A DNA stretch of 64,000 bases, taken from Primula veris. Lineage: Eukaryota > Streptophyta > Magnoliopsida > Ericales > Primulaceae. The DNA is taken from contig OY821743.1 of the NCBI GenBank assembly GCA_963682055.1, positions 34,520,702 to 34,584,701 on the forward strand. The letters run 5' to 3'. Each line of letters starts with the position of its first letter. The stretch's first letter is position 1. The notes under the pieces are model-generated. The model made no database searches. It was given only the letters and a program-made list of their open reading frames with translations, and was not told the origin of the DNA. Of this stretch, positions 21,822 to 34,294 are shown in pieces. The position numbers and the translations under genes are program-made.

Positions 21822-23405
21822 TGTAACATCCCTGACCCAAAAGGACGTCACACGGCCGAATAACACGTGCGGCGGCACGTGCTAAATGAAGGCCTATAAC
21901 TTAAAGGTAATTAAATAAATAATTTAGACTCTAAAATAGCAACTTCAAACATTCATTCTTATTTCTGAATATCCCAACAAGTTAAAGTGAAATTCAAAAT
22001 CTCGATAGCAACTTATTCAAATAAGGTCTTGTAATACTAAACAAACAACATTCGAAATCATAATCTTAGAAGTTTATTAGCAGCGGAAATAAAAGAAATC
22101 CTAGACGGTCTGGCTGGTCCCGACTAACTCTAGTCCGACTCTAAAACCTGCCTGATTACCTGAAAACATTATAAAAACGAGGGTAAGCTAAACGAGCTTA
22201 ATGAATGGCAACCTTGCAATATAATATAGGGTCGAAAATAGATTTTATCATTTTCTTTCAAAAGCAATACTTTTATTTAATAAAATTCCCAAAGCACGAA
22301 TAATAAAATTGTAATTTTTAGTGTGATCAATACGATAATATAAATTGAATATTAAGTCCGATTGGACTTCCCAATCTCCTAGGTGGATTCAGCCTTCCTG
22401 AATCTCTTTTTCTTCGTTGGATTCAGCCTTCCTGAATCTCTTTTTATTCTTTGGATTTGGACTTCCCAAATCTCTTTTATTTTATAAACTTAATCCCAAA
22501 TATAAACCATAATGATCACAAAAATATAAACTTTTTAAAACTTTATACGTTTATCAACGTATATAAAAACTACTTCTTTCAAAACCTGCAACATGCAATT
22601 CAATATATACAAGTATATTTTTATATTTCAAAAATATAATTTGAGCCTGCAAACATTTGTTAGAAATGCAATGAGATTTTTATAATAGCAAGTAAGAAAA
22701 ACCACTCACTTATACAGATACGGAACGACCGAACATTAACAATTGAATTTTCAAATTGTACCCTCTGTCCTTGCCCACACTGACTTGGCTTCTTTTCTCA
22801 ATTACATACATATATACCTATATATTTATATATAAATACCTAATGTAGTGATAACTGATAAGTATTAGACTAATATATATATATGAAACATAGCAGAGAC
22901 GTGTATATAATGTGACTATAGGTTATTATTTATACTAGTCCATTTCAAAACCTCTGACTATCTAATTTCCATGCAAACATAACACCTATATGGATCACTA
23001 CTAATTAAATGCATTAATACTAACATCTTATTGTGCAACCCACAAACTGATACTGGCCATTAATTCTTCAGACAAGCCGTACGTTTTTTATATTCGCTAC
23101 TATAAAACTTATGAGTTACTCAATATTATCAAGTGTGTTTATAATACATTTAATTCTAATATTTTTCTAAATGATAATGGGGCCGTTCCTTTTCATTTAG
23201 ATGTTATGTGACATTCATACTATTAATTATTCATACAAAGTTTTCACATCTTAAACCTCTAACTGATAGTATCCTTTCGTAATTTTATTAATACAAATAT
23301 AATTCACATATAATTAAGAACAATCAAAAAACTCGTTAGGCATAAAAATTCCACAACTTACAACATTACTACTAATAATATACACTTAACATTAACTTTT
23401 TAGCA

Positions 23406-23467
<62 letters not shown>

Positions 23468-23483
23468 AATACGGGATTTTACA
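21822..23483 (-). repeat. Array LTR 3 (1,662 bp)
   Basis: Full length, first LTR of haplotype B (TTCCC and CCTGC at the two diagnostic sites). It has the longest (TA)n tract, near 23410-23460. Confidence 0.93.
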
Positions 23484-24189
23484 CTCTTTCCCACTTAAAA
23501 AAAGTTTCGTCCCGAAACTTATCTGGAAAATTATTTACTTGCTAACCTCCACTTCTCATGTATCCCTAGTGTAAAATAAAATAAAATAAATATCCTGTTT
23601 ACATATATAAAAGAAATGAATCCCCTGGCTATTTGAAAATTTTATTTCTAAATCACGTGCTTCCGTTGCACGCTTTCATAAATTAAAATGAGTAAATAAA
23701 TATTAATGATTCTAATCTTATATTCTTTTTCTAATTCTATGAAACAATCAATGCTCAAGGTAATCTAGTACAGAGTTCCAGCGGAACCATTCAATTGTCC
23801 AAGTAATGGTTTAAATATTAATCCATAGGCCATGATAACTACAACTATATTTCAAAGTGAGAAATTAGTTCCAAATTATTAATCCAACTTATTATTTCAA
23901 TTCATAACTAACCACCCAAATGCTTAGATACTTATATTAGTTAAATGAGAACCTATAATTCTGACCAAGTTCATTTTAATATAATTAATTCTAAACTTAC
24001 ATTTTTTTATTTTATTTTTATTTTATTTTTATTTTTTTTACAATTACTTAAGATACTAAGCAGCCTTCACTTTGTAAACATATTCGCCTCGATAACCAAA
24101 AATAAATATAAATCTAAAATACGGTTATAACACTCGTCCCTACCTAAAAAGGAAGAAGTTTCGTCCTCGAAACTTACCTCAAACAATTC

Positions 24190-25314
24190 TCACACAAGTC
24201 GAGGGCAGTTAACCGCATTTCCCTTTTGAGCTTCTTTGTCTCCTTCTCTTCCTGTCAAAGAAAACACCCTCCCTTTCTCTCCTGGCTTTCGACCTTCGTT
24301 CGAATTTCCACCACGAGCCTGAAGCTTCGGACCTTGCTGTGGACCTCGAGAAGCAAATCTGCACTCATATTGCAGATGGACATTTCTTCCACAGTTGAAG
24401 CATTTACGAGGGTACCCGTCACATCGAAAGGAGTATGCGTGCTCACGACCACACTTAGGGCAGGTTTTTTGGAATGGCTGTATCGATTCCCCATGAGTTT
24501 GATCAGAAAAGGCATTAAACTTATTGGAGTTTCCTCCACCAGTATCGTCTCTATCCCTTTTAGTGCCTTGTTGTCGCACTTTCTCAATTTCCAATCCGTC
24601 CTCTGCTAGGGTAGCCTTTCTGATAGTTTCGCCATAAGTTTGGGGTTCCAACATTTGCACCTTGCTTAGTATTTCAGGCCGTAAACCTCTCTGAAACATA
24701 AACATGCGGTCTTCTTCCTTAGCAACCTGATTTGGCGCAAAACGGGACAATTCAACAAACTTTGTTTCGTAATCAATCACTGACATGTTTCCTTGTTCGA
24801 GGCTGTGAAATTCCATCTGTTTCTTTCGCCGAATGTTTGCTGGATAGTACTTATCGTTGAACAGTTCAAGGAACTTCTCCCAGGTAAGCTCGTTCTCTCT
24901 CCCTTCTAATTGTCGCTTAATCATACGCCACCAATTCTCCGCAGCACCTTGTAACTTATACTCCGCAAATTTAACCTTTTGCTCGCTTGAGCAGTCGAGT
25001 ATAGTAAAAATCTTCTCAATCTTATTCAACCACAGTTCTGCCGCCACCGAATCATTTGGGTCACTCAGCTCTAGGGGATTTCCTTTAAGAAATTTGTCGA
25101 ATAAAGAACCTTTGTCTAGCGATATTGCTCCTGGCTCGGAAGTAGAGGCCGGTGCAGGTTGCGACATTAACTTAGTAAGAAGGCTCTGAAAGGCTTGTGC
25201 TACTCCATCATCTATCTCAGGGGTTGACGAAGAGGTAACTAGTGCTTCATTAGAAATTTGTGAAATCCCAGTCATCCTAAAGGCATACCAAGTAACATAA
25301 ATAACTAAAAACAA
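24190..25314 (-). CDS. Gypsy-type Gag, array unit 3 (Gly312Val)
   Basis: As unit 1, but the zinc knuckle reads CFNCGRNVHLQYEC. The Gly before the zinc-binding His is Val (GGC to GTC; plus-strand change at 24380). The Cys and His ligands remain. RNA binding may be weakened, by analogy with retroviral knuckles, where this Gly is strongly conserved. Confidence 0.85.
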   Translation of the reverse strand: MFLVIYVTWYAFRMTGISQISNEALVTSSSTPEIDDGVAQAFQSLLTKLMSQPAPASTSEPGAISLDKGSLFDKFLKGNPLELSDPNDSVAAELWLNKIEKIFTILDCSSEQKVKFAEYKLQGAAENWWRMIKRQLEGRENELTWEKFLELFNDKYYPANIRRKKQMEFHSLEQGNMSVIDYETKFVELSRFAPNQVAKEEDRMFMFQRGLRPEILSKVQMLEPQTYGETIRKATLAEDGLEIEKVRQQGTKRDRDDTGGGNSNKFNAFSDQTHGESIQPFQKTCPKCGREHAYSFRCDGYPRKCFNCGRNVHLQYECRFASRGPQQGPKLQARGGNSNEGRKPGEKGRVFSLTGREGDKEAQKGNAVNCPRLV

Positions 25315-25434
25315 TGTAGCAGAATATATAACCTAACCTAAAACCTATCAGACTTTGGGAACCAGACCTTATCTATATTAACCAAGTTCTTGAAAGAAAA
25401 CGGTCCTAGGACCTTCAGCTCTGATACCAAAAAA

Positions 25435-27018
25435 TGTAACATCCCTGACCCAAAAGGACGTCACACGGCCGAATAACACGTGCGGCGGCACGTGCTAAAT
25501 GAAGGCCTATAACTTAAAGGTAATTAAATAAATAATTTAGACTCTAAAATAGCAACTTCAAACATTCATTCTTATTTCTGAATATCCCAACAAGTTAAAG
25601 TGAAATTCAAAATCTCGATAGCAACTTATTCAAATAAGGTCTTGTAATACTAAACAAACAACATTCGAAATCATAATCTTAGAAGTTTATTAGCAGCGGA
25701 AATAAAAGAAATCCTAGACGGTCTGGCTGGTCCCGACTAACTCTAGTCCGACTCTAAAACCTGCCTGATTACCTGAAAACATTATAAAAACGAGGGTAAG
25801 CTAAACGAGCTTAATGAATGGCAACCTTGCAATATAATATAGGGTCGAAAATAGATTTTATCATTTTCTTTCAAAAGCAATACTTTTATTTAATAAAATT
25901 CCCAAAGCACGAATAATAAAATTGTAATTTTTAGTGTGATCAATACGATAATATAAATTGAATATTAAGTCCGATTGGACTTCCCAATCTCCTAGGTGGA
26001 TTCAGCCTTCCTGAATCTCTTTTTCTTCGTTGGATTCAGCCTTCCTGAATCTCTTTTTATTCTTTGGATTTGGACTTCCCAAATCTCTTTTATTTTATAA
26101 ACTTAATCCCAAATATAAACCATAATGATCACAAAAATATAAACTTTTTAAAACTTTATACGTTTATCAACGTATATAAAAACTACTTCTTTCAAAACCT
26201 GCAACATGCAATTCAATATATACAAGTATATTTTTATATTTCAAAAATATAATTTGAGCCTGCAAACATTTGTTAGAAATGCAATGAGATTTTTATAATA
26301 GCAAGTAAGAAAAACCACTCACTTATACAGATACGGAACGACCGAACATTAACAATTGAATTTTCAAATTGTACCCTCTGTCCTTGCCCACACTGACTTG
26401 GCTTCTTTTCTCAATTACATACATATATACCTATATATTTATATATAAATACCTAATGTAGTGATAACTGATAAGTATTAGACTAATATATATATATGAA
26501 ACATAGCAGAGACGTGTATATAATGTGACTATAGGTTATTATTTATACTAGTCCATTTCAAAACCTCTGACTATCTAATTTCCATGCAAACATAACACCT
26601 ATATGGATCACTACTAATTAAATGCATTAATACTAACATCTTATTGTGCAACCCACAAACTGATACTGGCCATTAATTCTTCAGACAAGCCGTACGTTTT
26701 TTATATTCGCTACTATAAAACTTATGAGTTACTCAATATTATCAAGTGTGTTTATAATACATTTAATTCTAATATTTTTCTAAATGATAATGGGGCCGTT
26801 CCTTTTCATTTAGATGTTATGTGACATTCATACTATTAATTATTCATACAAAGTTTTCACATCTTAAACCTCTAACTGATAGTATCCTTTCGTAATTTTA
26901 TTAATACAAATATAATTCACATATAATTAAGAACAATCAAAAAACTCGTTAGGCATAAAAATTCCACAACTTACAACATTACTACTAATAATATACACTT
27001 AACATTAACTTTTTAGCA

Positions 27019-27070
<52 letters not shown>

Positions 27071-27086
27071 AATACGGGATTTTACA
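25435..27086 (-). repeat. Array LTR 4 (1,652 bp)
   Basis: Full length, haplotype B; it differs from LTR 3 mainly in (TA)n length. Confidence 0.93.
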
Positions 27087-27792
27087 CTCTTTCCCACTTA
27101 AAAAAAGTTTCGTCCCGAAACTTATCTGGAAAATTATTTACTTGCTAACCTCCACTTCTCATGTATCCCTAGTGTAAAATAAAATAAAATAAATATCCTG
27201 TTTACATATATAAAAGAAATGAATCCCCTGGCTATTTGAAAATTTTATTTCTAAATCACGTGCTTCCGTTGCACGCTTTCATAAATTAAAATGAGTAAAT
27301 AAATATTAATGATTCTAATCTTATATTCTTTTTCTAATTCTATGAAACAATCAATGCTCAAGGTAATCTAGTACAGAGTTCCAGCGGAACCATTCAATTG
27401 TCCAAGTAATGGTTTAAATATTAATCCATAGGCCATGATAACTACAACTATATTTCAAAGTGAGAAATTAGTTCCAAATTATTAATCCAACTTATTATTT
27501 CAATTCATAACTAACCACCCAAATGCTTAGATACTTATATTAGTTAAATGAGAACCTATAATTCTGACCAAGTTCATTTTAATATAATTAATTCTAAACT
27601 TACATTTTTTTATTTTATTTTTATTTTATTTTTATTTTTTTTACAATTACTTAAGATACTAAGCAGCCTTCACTTTGTAAACATATTCGCCTCGATAACC
27701 AAAAATAAATATAAATCTAAAATACGGTTATAACACTCGTCCCTACCTAAAAAGGAAGAAGTTTCGTCCTCGAAACTTACCTCAAACAATTC

Positions 27793-28917
27793 TCACACAA
27801 GTCGAGGGCAGTTAACCGCATTTCCCTTTTGAGCTTCTTTGTCTCCTTCTCTTCCTGTCAAAGAAAACACCCTCCCTTTCTCTCCTGGCTTTCGACCTTC
27901 GTTCGAATTTCCACCACGAGCCTGAAGCTTCGGACCTTGCTGTGGACCTCGAGAAGCAAATCTGCACTCATATTGCAGATGGACATTTCTTCCACAGTTG
28001 AAGCATTTACGAGGGTACCCGTCACATCGAAAGGAGTATGCGTGCTCACGACCACACTTAGGGCAGGTTTTTTGGAATGGCTGTATCGATTCCCCATGAG
28101 TTTGATCAGAAAAGGCATTAAACTTATTGGAGTTTCCTCCACCAGTATCGTCTCTATCCCTTTTAGTGCCTTGTTGTCGCACTTTCTCAATTTCCAATCC
28201 GTCCTCTGCTAGGGTAGCCTTTCTGATAGTTTCGCCATAAGTTTGGGGTTCCAACATTTGCACCTTGCTTAGTATTTCAGGCCGTAAACCTCTCTGAAAC
28301 ATAAACATGCGGTCTTCTTCCTTAGCAACCTGATTTGGCGCAAAACGGGACAATTCAACAAACTTTGTTTCGTAATCAATCACTGACATGTTTCCTTGTT
28401 CGAGGCTGTGAAATTCCATCTGTTTCTTTCGCCGAATGTTTGCTGGATAGTACTTATCGTTGAACAGTTCAAGGAACTTCTCCCAGGTAAGCTCGTTCTC
28501 TCTCCCTTCTAATTGTCGCTTAATCATACGCCACCAATTCTCCGCAGCACCTTGTAACTTATACTCCGCAAATTTAACCTTTTGCTCGCTTGAGCAGTCG
28601 AGTATAGTAAAAATCTTCTCAATCTTATTCAACCACAGTTCTGCCGCCACCGAATCATTTGGGTCACTCAGCTCTAGGGGATTTCCTTTAAGAAATTTGT
28701 CGAATAAAGAACCTTTGTCTAGCGATATTGCTCCTGGCTCGGAAGTAGAGGCCGGTGCAGGTTGCGACATTAACTTAGTAAGAAGGCTCTGAAAGGCTTG
28801 TGCTACTCCATCATCTATCTCAGGGGTTGACGAAGAGGTAACTAGTGCTTCATTAGAAATTTGTGAAATCCCAGTCATCCTAAAGGCATACCAAGTAACA
28901 TAAATAACTAAAAACAA
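27793..28917 (-). CDS. Gypsy-type Gag, array unit 4 (Gly312Val)
   Basis: Same frame and same Gly312Val change as unit 3 (plus-strand position 27983). The shared change indicates that units 3 and 4 are a recent duplication of one another. Confidence 0.85.
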   Translation of the reverse strand: MFLVIYVTWYAFRMTGISQISNEALVTSSSTPEIDDGVAQAFQSLLTKLMSQPAPASTSEPGAISLDKGSLFDKFLKGNPLELSDPNDSVAAELWLNKIEKIFTILDCSSEQKVKFAEYKLQGAAENWWRMIKRQLEGRENELTWEKFLELFNDKYYPANIRRKKQMEFHSLEQGNMSVIDYETKFVELSRFAPNQVAKEEDRMFMFQRGLRPEILSKVQMLEPQTYGETIRKATLAEDGLEIEKVRQQGTKRDRDDTGGGNSNKFNAFSDQTHGESIQPFQKTCPKCGREHAYSFRCDGYPRKCFNCGRNVHLQYECRFASRGPQQGPKLQARGGNSNEGRKPGEKGRVFSLTGREGDKEAQKGNAVNCPRLV

Positions 28918-29037
28918 TGTAGCAGAATATATAACCTAACCTAAAACCTATCAGACTTTGGGAACCAGACCTTATCTATATTAACCAAGTTCTTGAAAGA
29001 AAACGGTCCTAGGACCTTCAGCTCTGATACCAAAAAA

Positions 29038-30621
29038 TGTAACATCCCTGACCCAAAAGGACGTCACACGGCCGAATAACACGTGCGGCGGCACGTGCTA
29101 AATGAAGGCCTATAACTTAAAGGTAATTAAATAAATAATTTAGACTCTAAAATAGCAACTTCAAACATTCATTCTTATTTCTGAATATCCCAACAAGTTA
29201 AAGTGAAATTCAAAATCTCGATAGCAACTTATTCAAATAAGGTCTTGTAATACTAAACAAACAACATTCGAAATCATAATCTTAGAAGTTTATTAGCAGC
29301 GGAAATAAAAGAAATCCTAGACGGTCTGGCTGGTCCCGACTAACTCTAGTCCGACTCTAAAACCTGCCTGATTACCTGAAAACATTATAAAAACGAGGGT
29401 AAGCTAAACGAGCTTAATGAATGGCAACCTTGCAATATAATATAGGGTCGAAAATAGATTTTATCATTTTCTTTCAAAAGCAATACTTTTATTTAATAAA
29501 ATTCCCAAAGCACGAATAATAAAATTGTAATTTTTAGTGTGATCAATACGATAATATAAATTGAATATTAAGTCCGATTGGACTTCCCAATCTCCTAGGT
29601 GGATTCAGCCTTCCTGAATCTCTTTTTCTTCGTTGGATTCAGCCTTCCTGAATCTCTTTTTATTCTTTGGATTTGGACTTCCCAAATCTCTTTTATTTTA
29701 TAAACTTAATCCCAAATATAAACCATAATGATCACAAAAATATAAACTTTTTAAAACTTTATACGTTTATCAACGTATATAAAAACTACTTCTTTCAAAA
29801 CCTGCAACATGCAATTCAATATATACAAGTATATTTTTATATTTCAAAAATATAATTTGAGCCTGCAAACATTTGTTAGAAATGCAATGAGATTTTTATA
29901 ATAGCAAGTAAGAAAAACCACTCACTTATACAGATACGGAACGACCGAACATTAACAATTGAATTTTCAAATTGTACCCTCTGTCCTTGCCCACACTGAC
30001 TTGGCTTCTTTTCTCAATTACATACATATATACCTATATATTTATATATAAATACCTAATGTAGTGATAACTGATAAGTATTAGACTAATATATATATAT
30101 GAAACATAGCAGAGACGTGTATATAATGTGACTATAGGTTATTATTTATACTAGTCCATTTCAAAACCTCTGACTATCTAATTTCCATGCAAACATAACA
30201 CCTATATGGATCACTACTAATTAAATGCATTAATACTAACATCTTATTGTGCAACCCACAAACTGATACTGGCCATTAATTCTTCAGACAAGCCGTACGT
30301 TTTTTATATTCGCTACTATAAAACTTATGAGTTACTCAATATTATCAAGTGTGTTTATAATACATTTAATTCTAATATTTTTCTAAATGATAATGGGGCC
30401 GTTCCTTTTCATTTAGATGTTATGTGACATTCATACTATTAATTATTCATACAAAGTTTTCACATCTTAAACCTCTAACTGATAGTATCCTTTCGTAATT
30501 TTATTAATACAAATATAATTCACATATAATTAAGAACAATCAAAAAACTCGTTAGGCATAAAAATTCCACAACTTACAACATTACTACTAATAATATACA
30601 CTTAACATTAACTTTTTAGCA

Positions 30622-30681
<60 letters not shown>

Positions 30682-30697
30682 AATACGGGATTTTACA
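29038..30697 (-). repeat. Array LTR 5 (1,660 bp)
   Basis: Full length, haplotype B, long (TA)n tract near 30625-30675. Confidence 0.93.
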
Positions 30698-31403
30698 CTC
30701 TTTCCCACTTAAAAAAAGTTTCGTCCCGAAACTTATCTGGAAAATTATTTACTTGCTAACCTCCACTTCTCATGTATCCCTAGTGTAAAATAAAATAAAA
30801 TAAATATCCTGTTTACATATATAAAAGAAATGAATCCCCTGGCTATTTGAAAATTTTATTTCTAAATCACGTGCTTCCGTTGCACGCTTTCATAAATTAA
30901 AATGAGTAAATAAATATTAATGATTCTAATCTTATATTCTTTTTCTAATTCTATGAAACAATCAATGCTCAAGGTAATCTAGTACAGAGTTCCAGCGGAA
31001 CCATTCAATTGTCCAAGTAATGGTTTAAATATTAATCCATAGGCCATGATAACTACAACTATATTTCAAAGTGAGAAATTAGTTCCAAATTATTAATCCA
31101 ACTTATTATTTCAATTCATAACTAACCACCCAAATGCTTAGATACTTATATTAGTTAAATGAGAACCTATAATTCTGACCAAGTTCATTTTAATATAATT
31201 AATTCTAAACTTACATTTTTTTATTTTATTTTTATTTTATTTTTATTTTTTTTACAATTACTTAAGATACTAAGCAGCCTTCACTTTGTAAACATATTCG
31301 CCTCGATAACCAAAAATAAATATAAATCTAAAATACGGTTATAACACTCGTCCCTACCTAAAAAGGAAGAAGTTTCGTCCTCGAAACTTACCTCAAACAA
31401 TTC

Positions 31404-32528
31404 TCACACAAGTCGAGGGCAGTTAACCGCATTTCCCTTTTGAGCTTCTTTGTCTCCTTCTCTTCCTGTCAAAGAAAACACCCTCCCTTTCTCTCCTGGC
31501 TTTCGACCTTCGTTCGAATTTCCACCACGAGCCTGAAGCTTCGGACCTTGCTGTGGACCTCGAGAAGCAAATCTGCACTCATATTGCAGATGGCCATTTC
31601 TTCCACAGTTGAAGCATTTACGAGGGTACCCGTCACATCGAAAGGAGTATGCGTGCTCACGACCACACTTAGGGCAGGTTTTTTGGAATGGCTGTATCGA
31701 TTCCCCATGAGTTTGATCAGAAAAGGCATTAAACTTATTGGAGTTTCCTCCACCAGTATCGTCTCTATCCCTTTTAGTGCCTTGTTGTCGCACTTTCTCA
31801 ATTTCCAATCCGTCCTCTGCTAGGGTAGCCTTTCTGATAGTTTCGCCATAAGTTTGGGGTTCCAACATTTGCACCTTGCTTAGTATTTCAGGCCGTAAAC
31901 CTCTCTGAAACATAAACATGCGGTCTTCTTCCTTAGCAACCTGATTTGGCGCAAAACGGGACAATTCAACAAACTTTGTTTCGTAATCAATCACTGACAT
32001 GTTTCCTTGTTCGAGGCTGTGAAATTCCATCTGTTTCTTTCGCCGAATGTTTGCTGGATAGTACTTATCGTTGAACAGTTCAAGGAACTTCTCCCAGGTA
32101 AGCTCGTTCTCTCTCCCTTCTAATTGTCGCTTAATCATACGCCACCAATTCTCCGCAGCACCTTGTAACTTATACTCCGCAAATTTAACCTTTTGCTCGC
32201 TTGAGCAGTCGAGTATAGTAAAAATCTTCTCAATCTTATTCAACCACAGTTCTGCCGCCACCGAATCATTTGGGTCACTCAGCTCTAGGGGATTTCCTTT
32301 AAGAAATTTGTCGAATAAAGAACCTTTGTCTAGCGATATTGCTCCTGGCTCGGAAGTAGAGGCCGGTGCAGGTTGCGACATTAACTTAGTAAGAAGGCTC
32401 TGAAAGGCTTGTGCTACTCCATCATCTATCTCAGGGGTTGACGAAGAGGTAACTAGTGCTTCATTAGAAATTTGTGAAATCCCAGTCATCCTAAAGGCAT
32501 ACCAAGTAACATAAATAACTAAAAACAA
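31404..32528 (-). CDS. Gypsy-type Gag, array unit 5
   Basis: 374-codon frame with Gly312 intact, as in units 1 and 2. It is the most upstream unit in transcription direction, next to the outermost 5' LTR. Confidence 0.85.
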   Translation of the reverse strand: MFLVIYVTWYAFRMTGISQISNEALVTSSSTPEIDDGVAQAFQSLLTKLMSQPAPASTSEPGAISLDKGSLFDKFLKGNPLELSDPNDSVAAELWLNKIEKIFTILDCSSEQKVKFAEYKLQGAAENWWRMIKRQLEGRENELTWEKFLELFNDKYYPANIRRKKQMEFHSLEQGNMSVIDYETKFVELSRFAPNQVAKEEDRMFMFQRGLRPEILSKVQMLEPQTYGETIRKATLAEDGLEIEKVRQQGTKRDRDDTGGGNSNKFNAFSDQTHGESIQPFQKTCPKCGREHAYSFRCDGYPRKCFNCGRNGHLQYECRFASRGPQQGPKLQARGGNSNEGRKPGEKGRVFSLTGREGDKEAQKGNAVNCPRLV

Positions 32529-32648
32529 TGTAGCAGAATATATAACCTAACCTAAAACCTATCAGACTTTGGGAACCAGACCTTATCTATATTAACCAAG
32601 TTCTTGAAAGAAAACGGTCCTAGGACCTTCAGCTCTGATACCAAAAAA

Positions 32649-34232
32649 TGTAACATCCCTGACCCAAAAGGACGTCACACGGCCGAATAACACGTGCGGC
32701 GGCACGTGCTAAATGAAGGCCTATAACTTAAAGGTAATTAAATAAATAATTTAGACTCTAAAATAGCAACTTCAAACATTCATTCTTATTTCTGAATATC
32801 CCAACAAGTTAAAGTGAAATTCAAAATCTCGATAGCAACTTATTCAAATAAGGTCTTGTAATACTAAACAAACAACATTCGAAATCATAATCTTAGAAGT
32901 TTATTAGCAGCGGAAATAAAAGAAATCCTAGACGGTCTGGCTGGTCCCGACTAACTCTAGTCCGACTCTAAAACCTGCCTGATTACCTGAAAACATTATA
33001 AAAACGAGGGTAAGCTAAACGAGCTTAATGAATGGCAACCTTGCAATATAATATAGGGTCGAAAATAGATTTTATCATTTTCTTTCAAAAGCAATACTTT
33101 TATTTAATAAAATTCCCAAAGCACGAATAATAAAATTGTAATTTTTAGTGTGATCAATACGATAATATAAATTGAATATTAAGTCCGATTGGACTTCCCA
33201 ATCTCCTAGGTGGATTCAGCCTTCCTGAATCTCTTTTTCTTCGTTGGATTCAGCCTTCCTGAATCTCTTTTTATTCTTTGGATTTGGACTTCCCAAATCT
33301 CTTTTATTTTATAAACTTAATCCCAAATATAAACCATAATGATCACAAAAATATAAACTTTTTAAAACTTTATACGTTTATCAACGTATATAAAAACTAC
33401 TTCTTTCAAAACCTGCAACATGCAATTCAATATATACAAGTATATTTTTATATTTCAAAAATATAATTTGAGCCTGCAAACATTTGTTAGAAATGCAATG
33501 AGATTTTTATAATAGCAAGTAAGAAAAACCACTCACTTATACAGATACGGAACGACCGAACATTAACAATTGAATTTTCAAATTGTACCCTCTGTCCTTG
33601 CCCACACTGACTTGGCTTCTTTTCTCAATTACATACATATATACCTATATATTTATATATAAATACCTAATGTAGTGATAACTGATAAGTATTAGACTAA
33701 TATATATATATGAAACATAGCAGAGACGTGTATATAATGTGACTATAGGTTATTATTTATACTAGTCCATTTCAAAACCTCTGACTATCTAATTTCCATG
33801 CAAACATAACACCTATATGGATCACTACTAATTAAATGCATTAATACTAACATCTTATTGTGCAACCCACAAACTGATACTGGCCATTAATTCTTCAGAC
33901 AAGCCGTACGTTTTTTATATTCGCTACTATAAAACTTATGAGTTACTCAATATTATCAAGTGTGTTTATAATACATTTAATTCTAATATTTTTCTAAATG
34001 ATAATGGGGCCGTTCCTTTTCATTTAGATGTTATGTGACATTCATACTATTAATTATTCATACAAAGTTTTCACATCTTAAACCTCTAACTGATAGTATC
34101 CTTTCGTAATTTTATTAATACAAATATAATTCACATATAATTAAGAACAATCAAAAAACTCGTTAGGCATAAAAATTCCACAACTTACAACATTACTACT
34201 AATAATATACACTTAACATTAACTTTTTAGCA

Positions 34233-34282
<50 letters not shown>

Positions 34283-34294
34283 CGGGATTTTACA
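32649..34294 (-). repeat. Array LTR 6, outer 5' LTR (1,646 bp)
   Basis: Haplotype B. It ends TACGGGATTTTACA and joins unrelated DNA (GTTCT...) at 34295, so this is the intact outer boundary. It lacks the CATATAA interruption after the (TA)n tract that the other LTRs have. Confidence 0.92.

Larger units (their letters stand above)
14687..34294 (-). mobile_element. Tandem array of a gag-only Gypsy-type LTR retrotransposon (6 LTRs, 5 internal regions)
   Basis: Head-to-tail array in which neighbouring units share an LTR. LTRs: 14687-16278 (left-truncated), 18230-19871, 21822-23483, 25435-27086, 29038-30697 and 32649-34294. The internal regions between them are 1,950-1,951 bp, each with a gag frame, a tRNA-Met primer-binding site and a polypurine tract, all on the minus strand. 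LTR ends read TGTAACATCCC and GGGATTTTACA on the plus strand. Units are near-identical apart from (TA)n length and a few diagnostic substitutions. No pol is present anywhere. The right end is an intact LTR end; the left end lacks 54 bp and is fused to Copia integrase. Confidence 0.93.

Noticed and set aside
14687..34294. CRISPR-like or satellite interpretation of the regular repeats
   Set aside because: The period is about 3.6 kb, with LTR ends, primer-binding sites, polypurine tracts and gag. It is a retroelement array, not CRISPR or a simple satellite.
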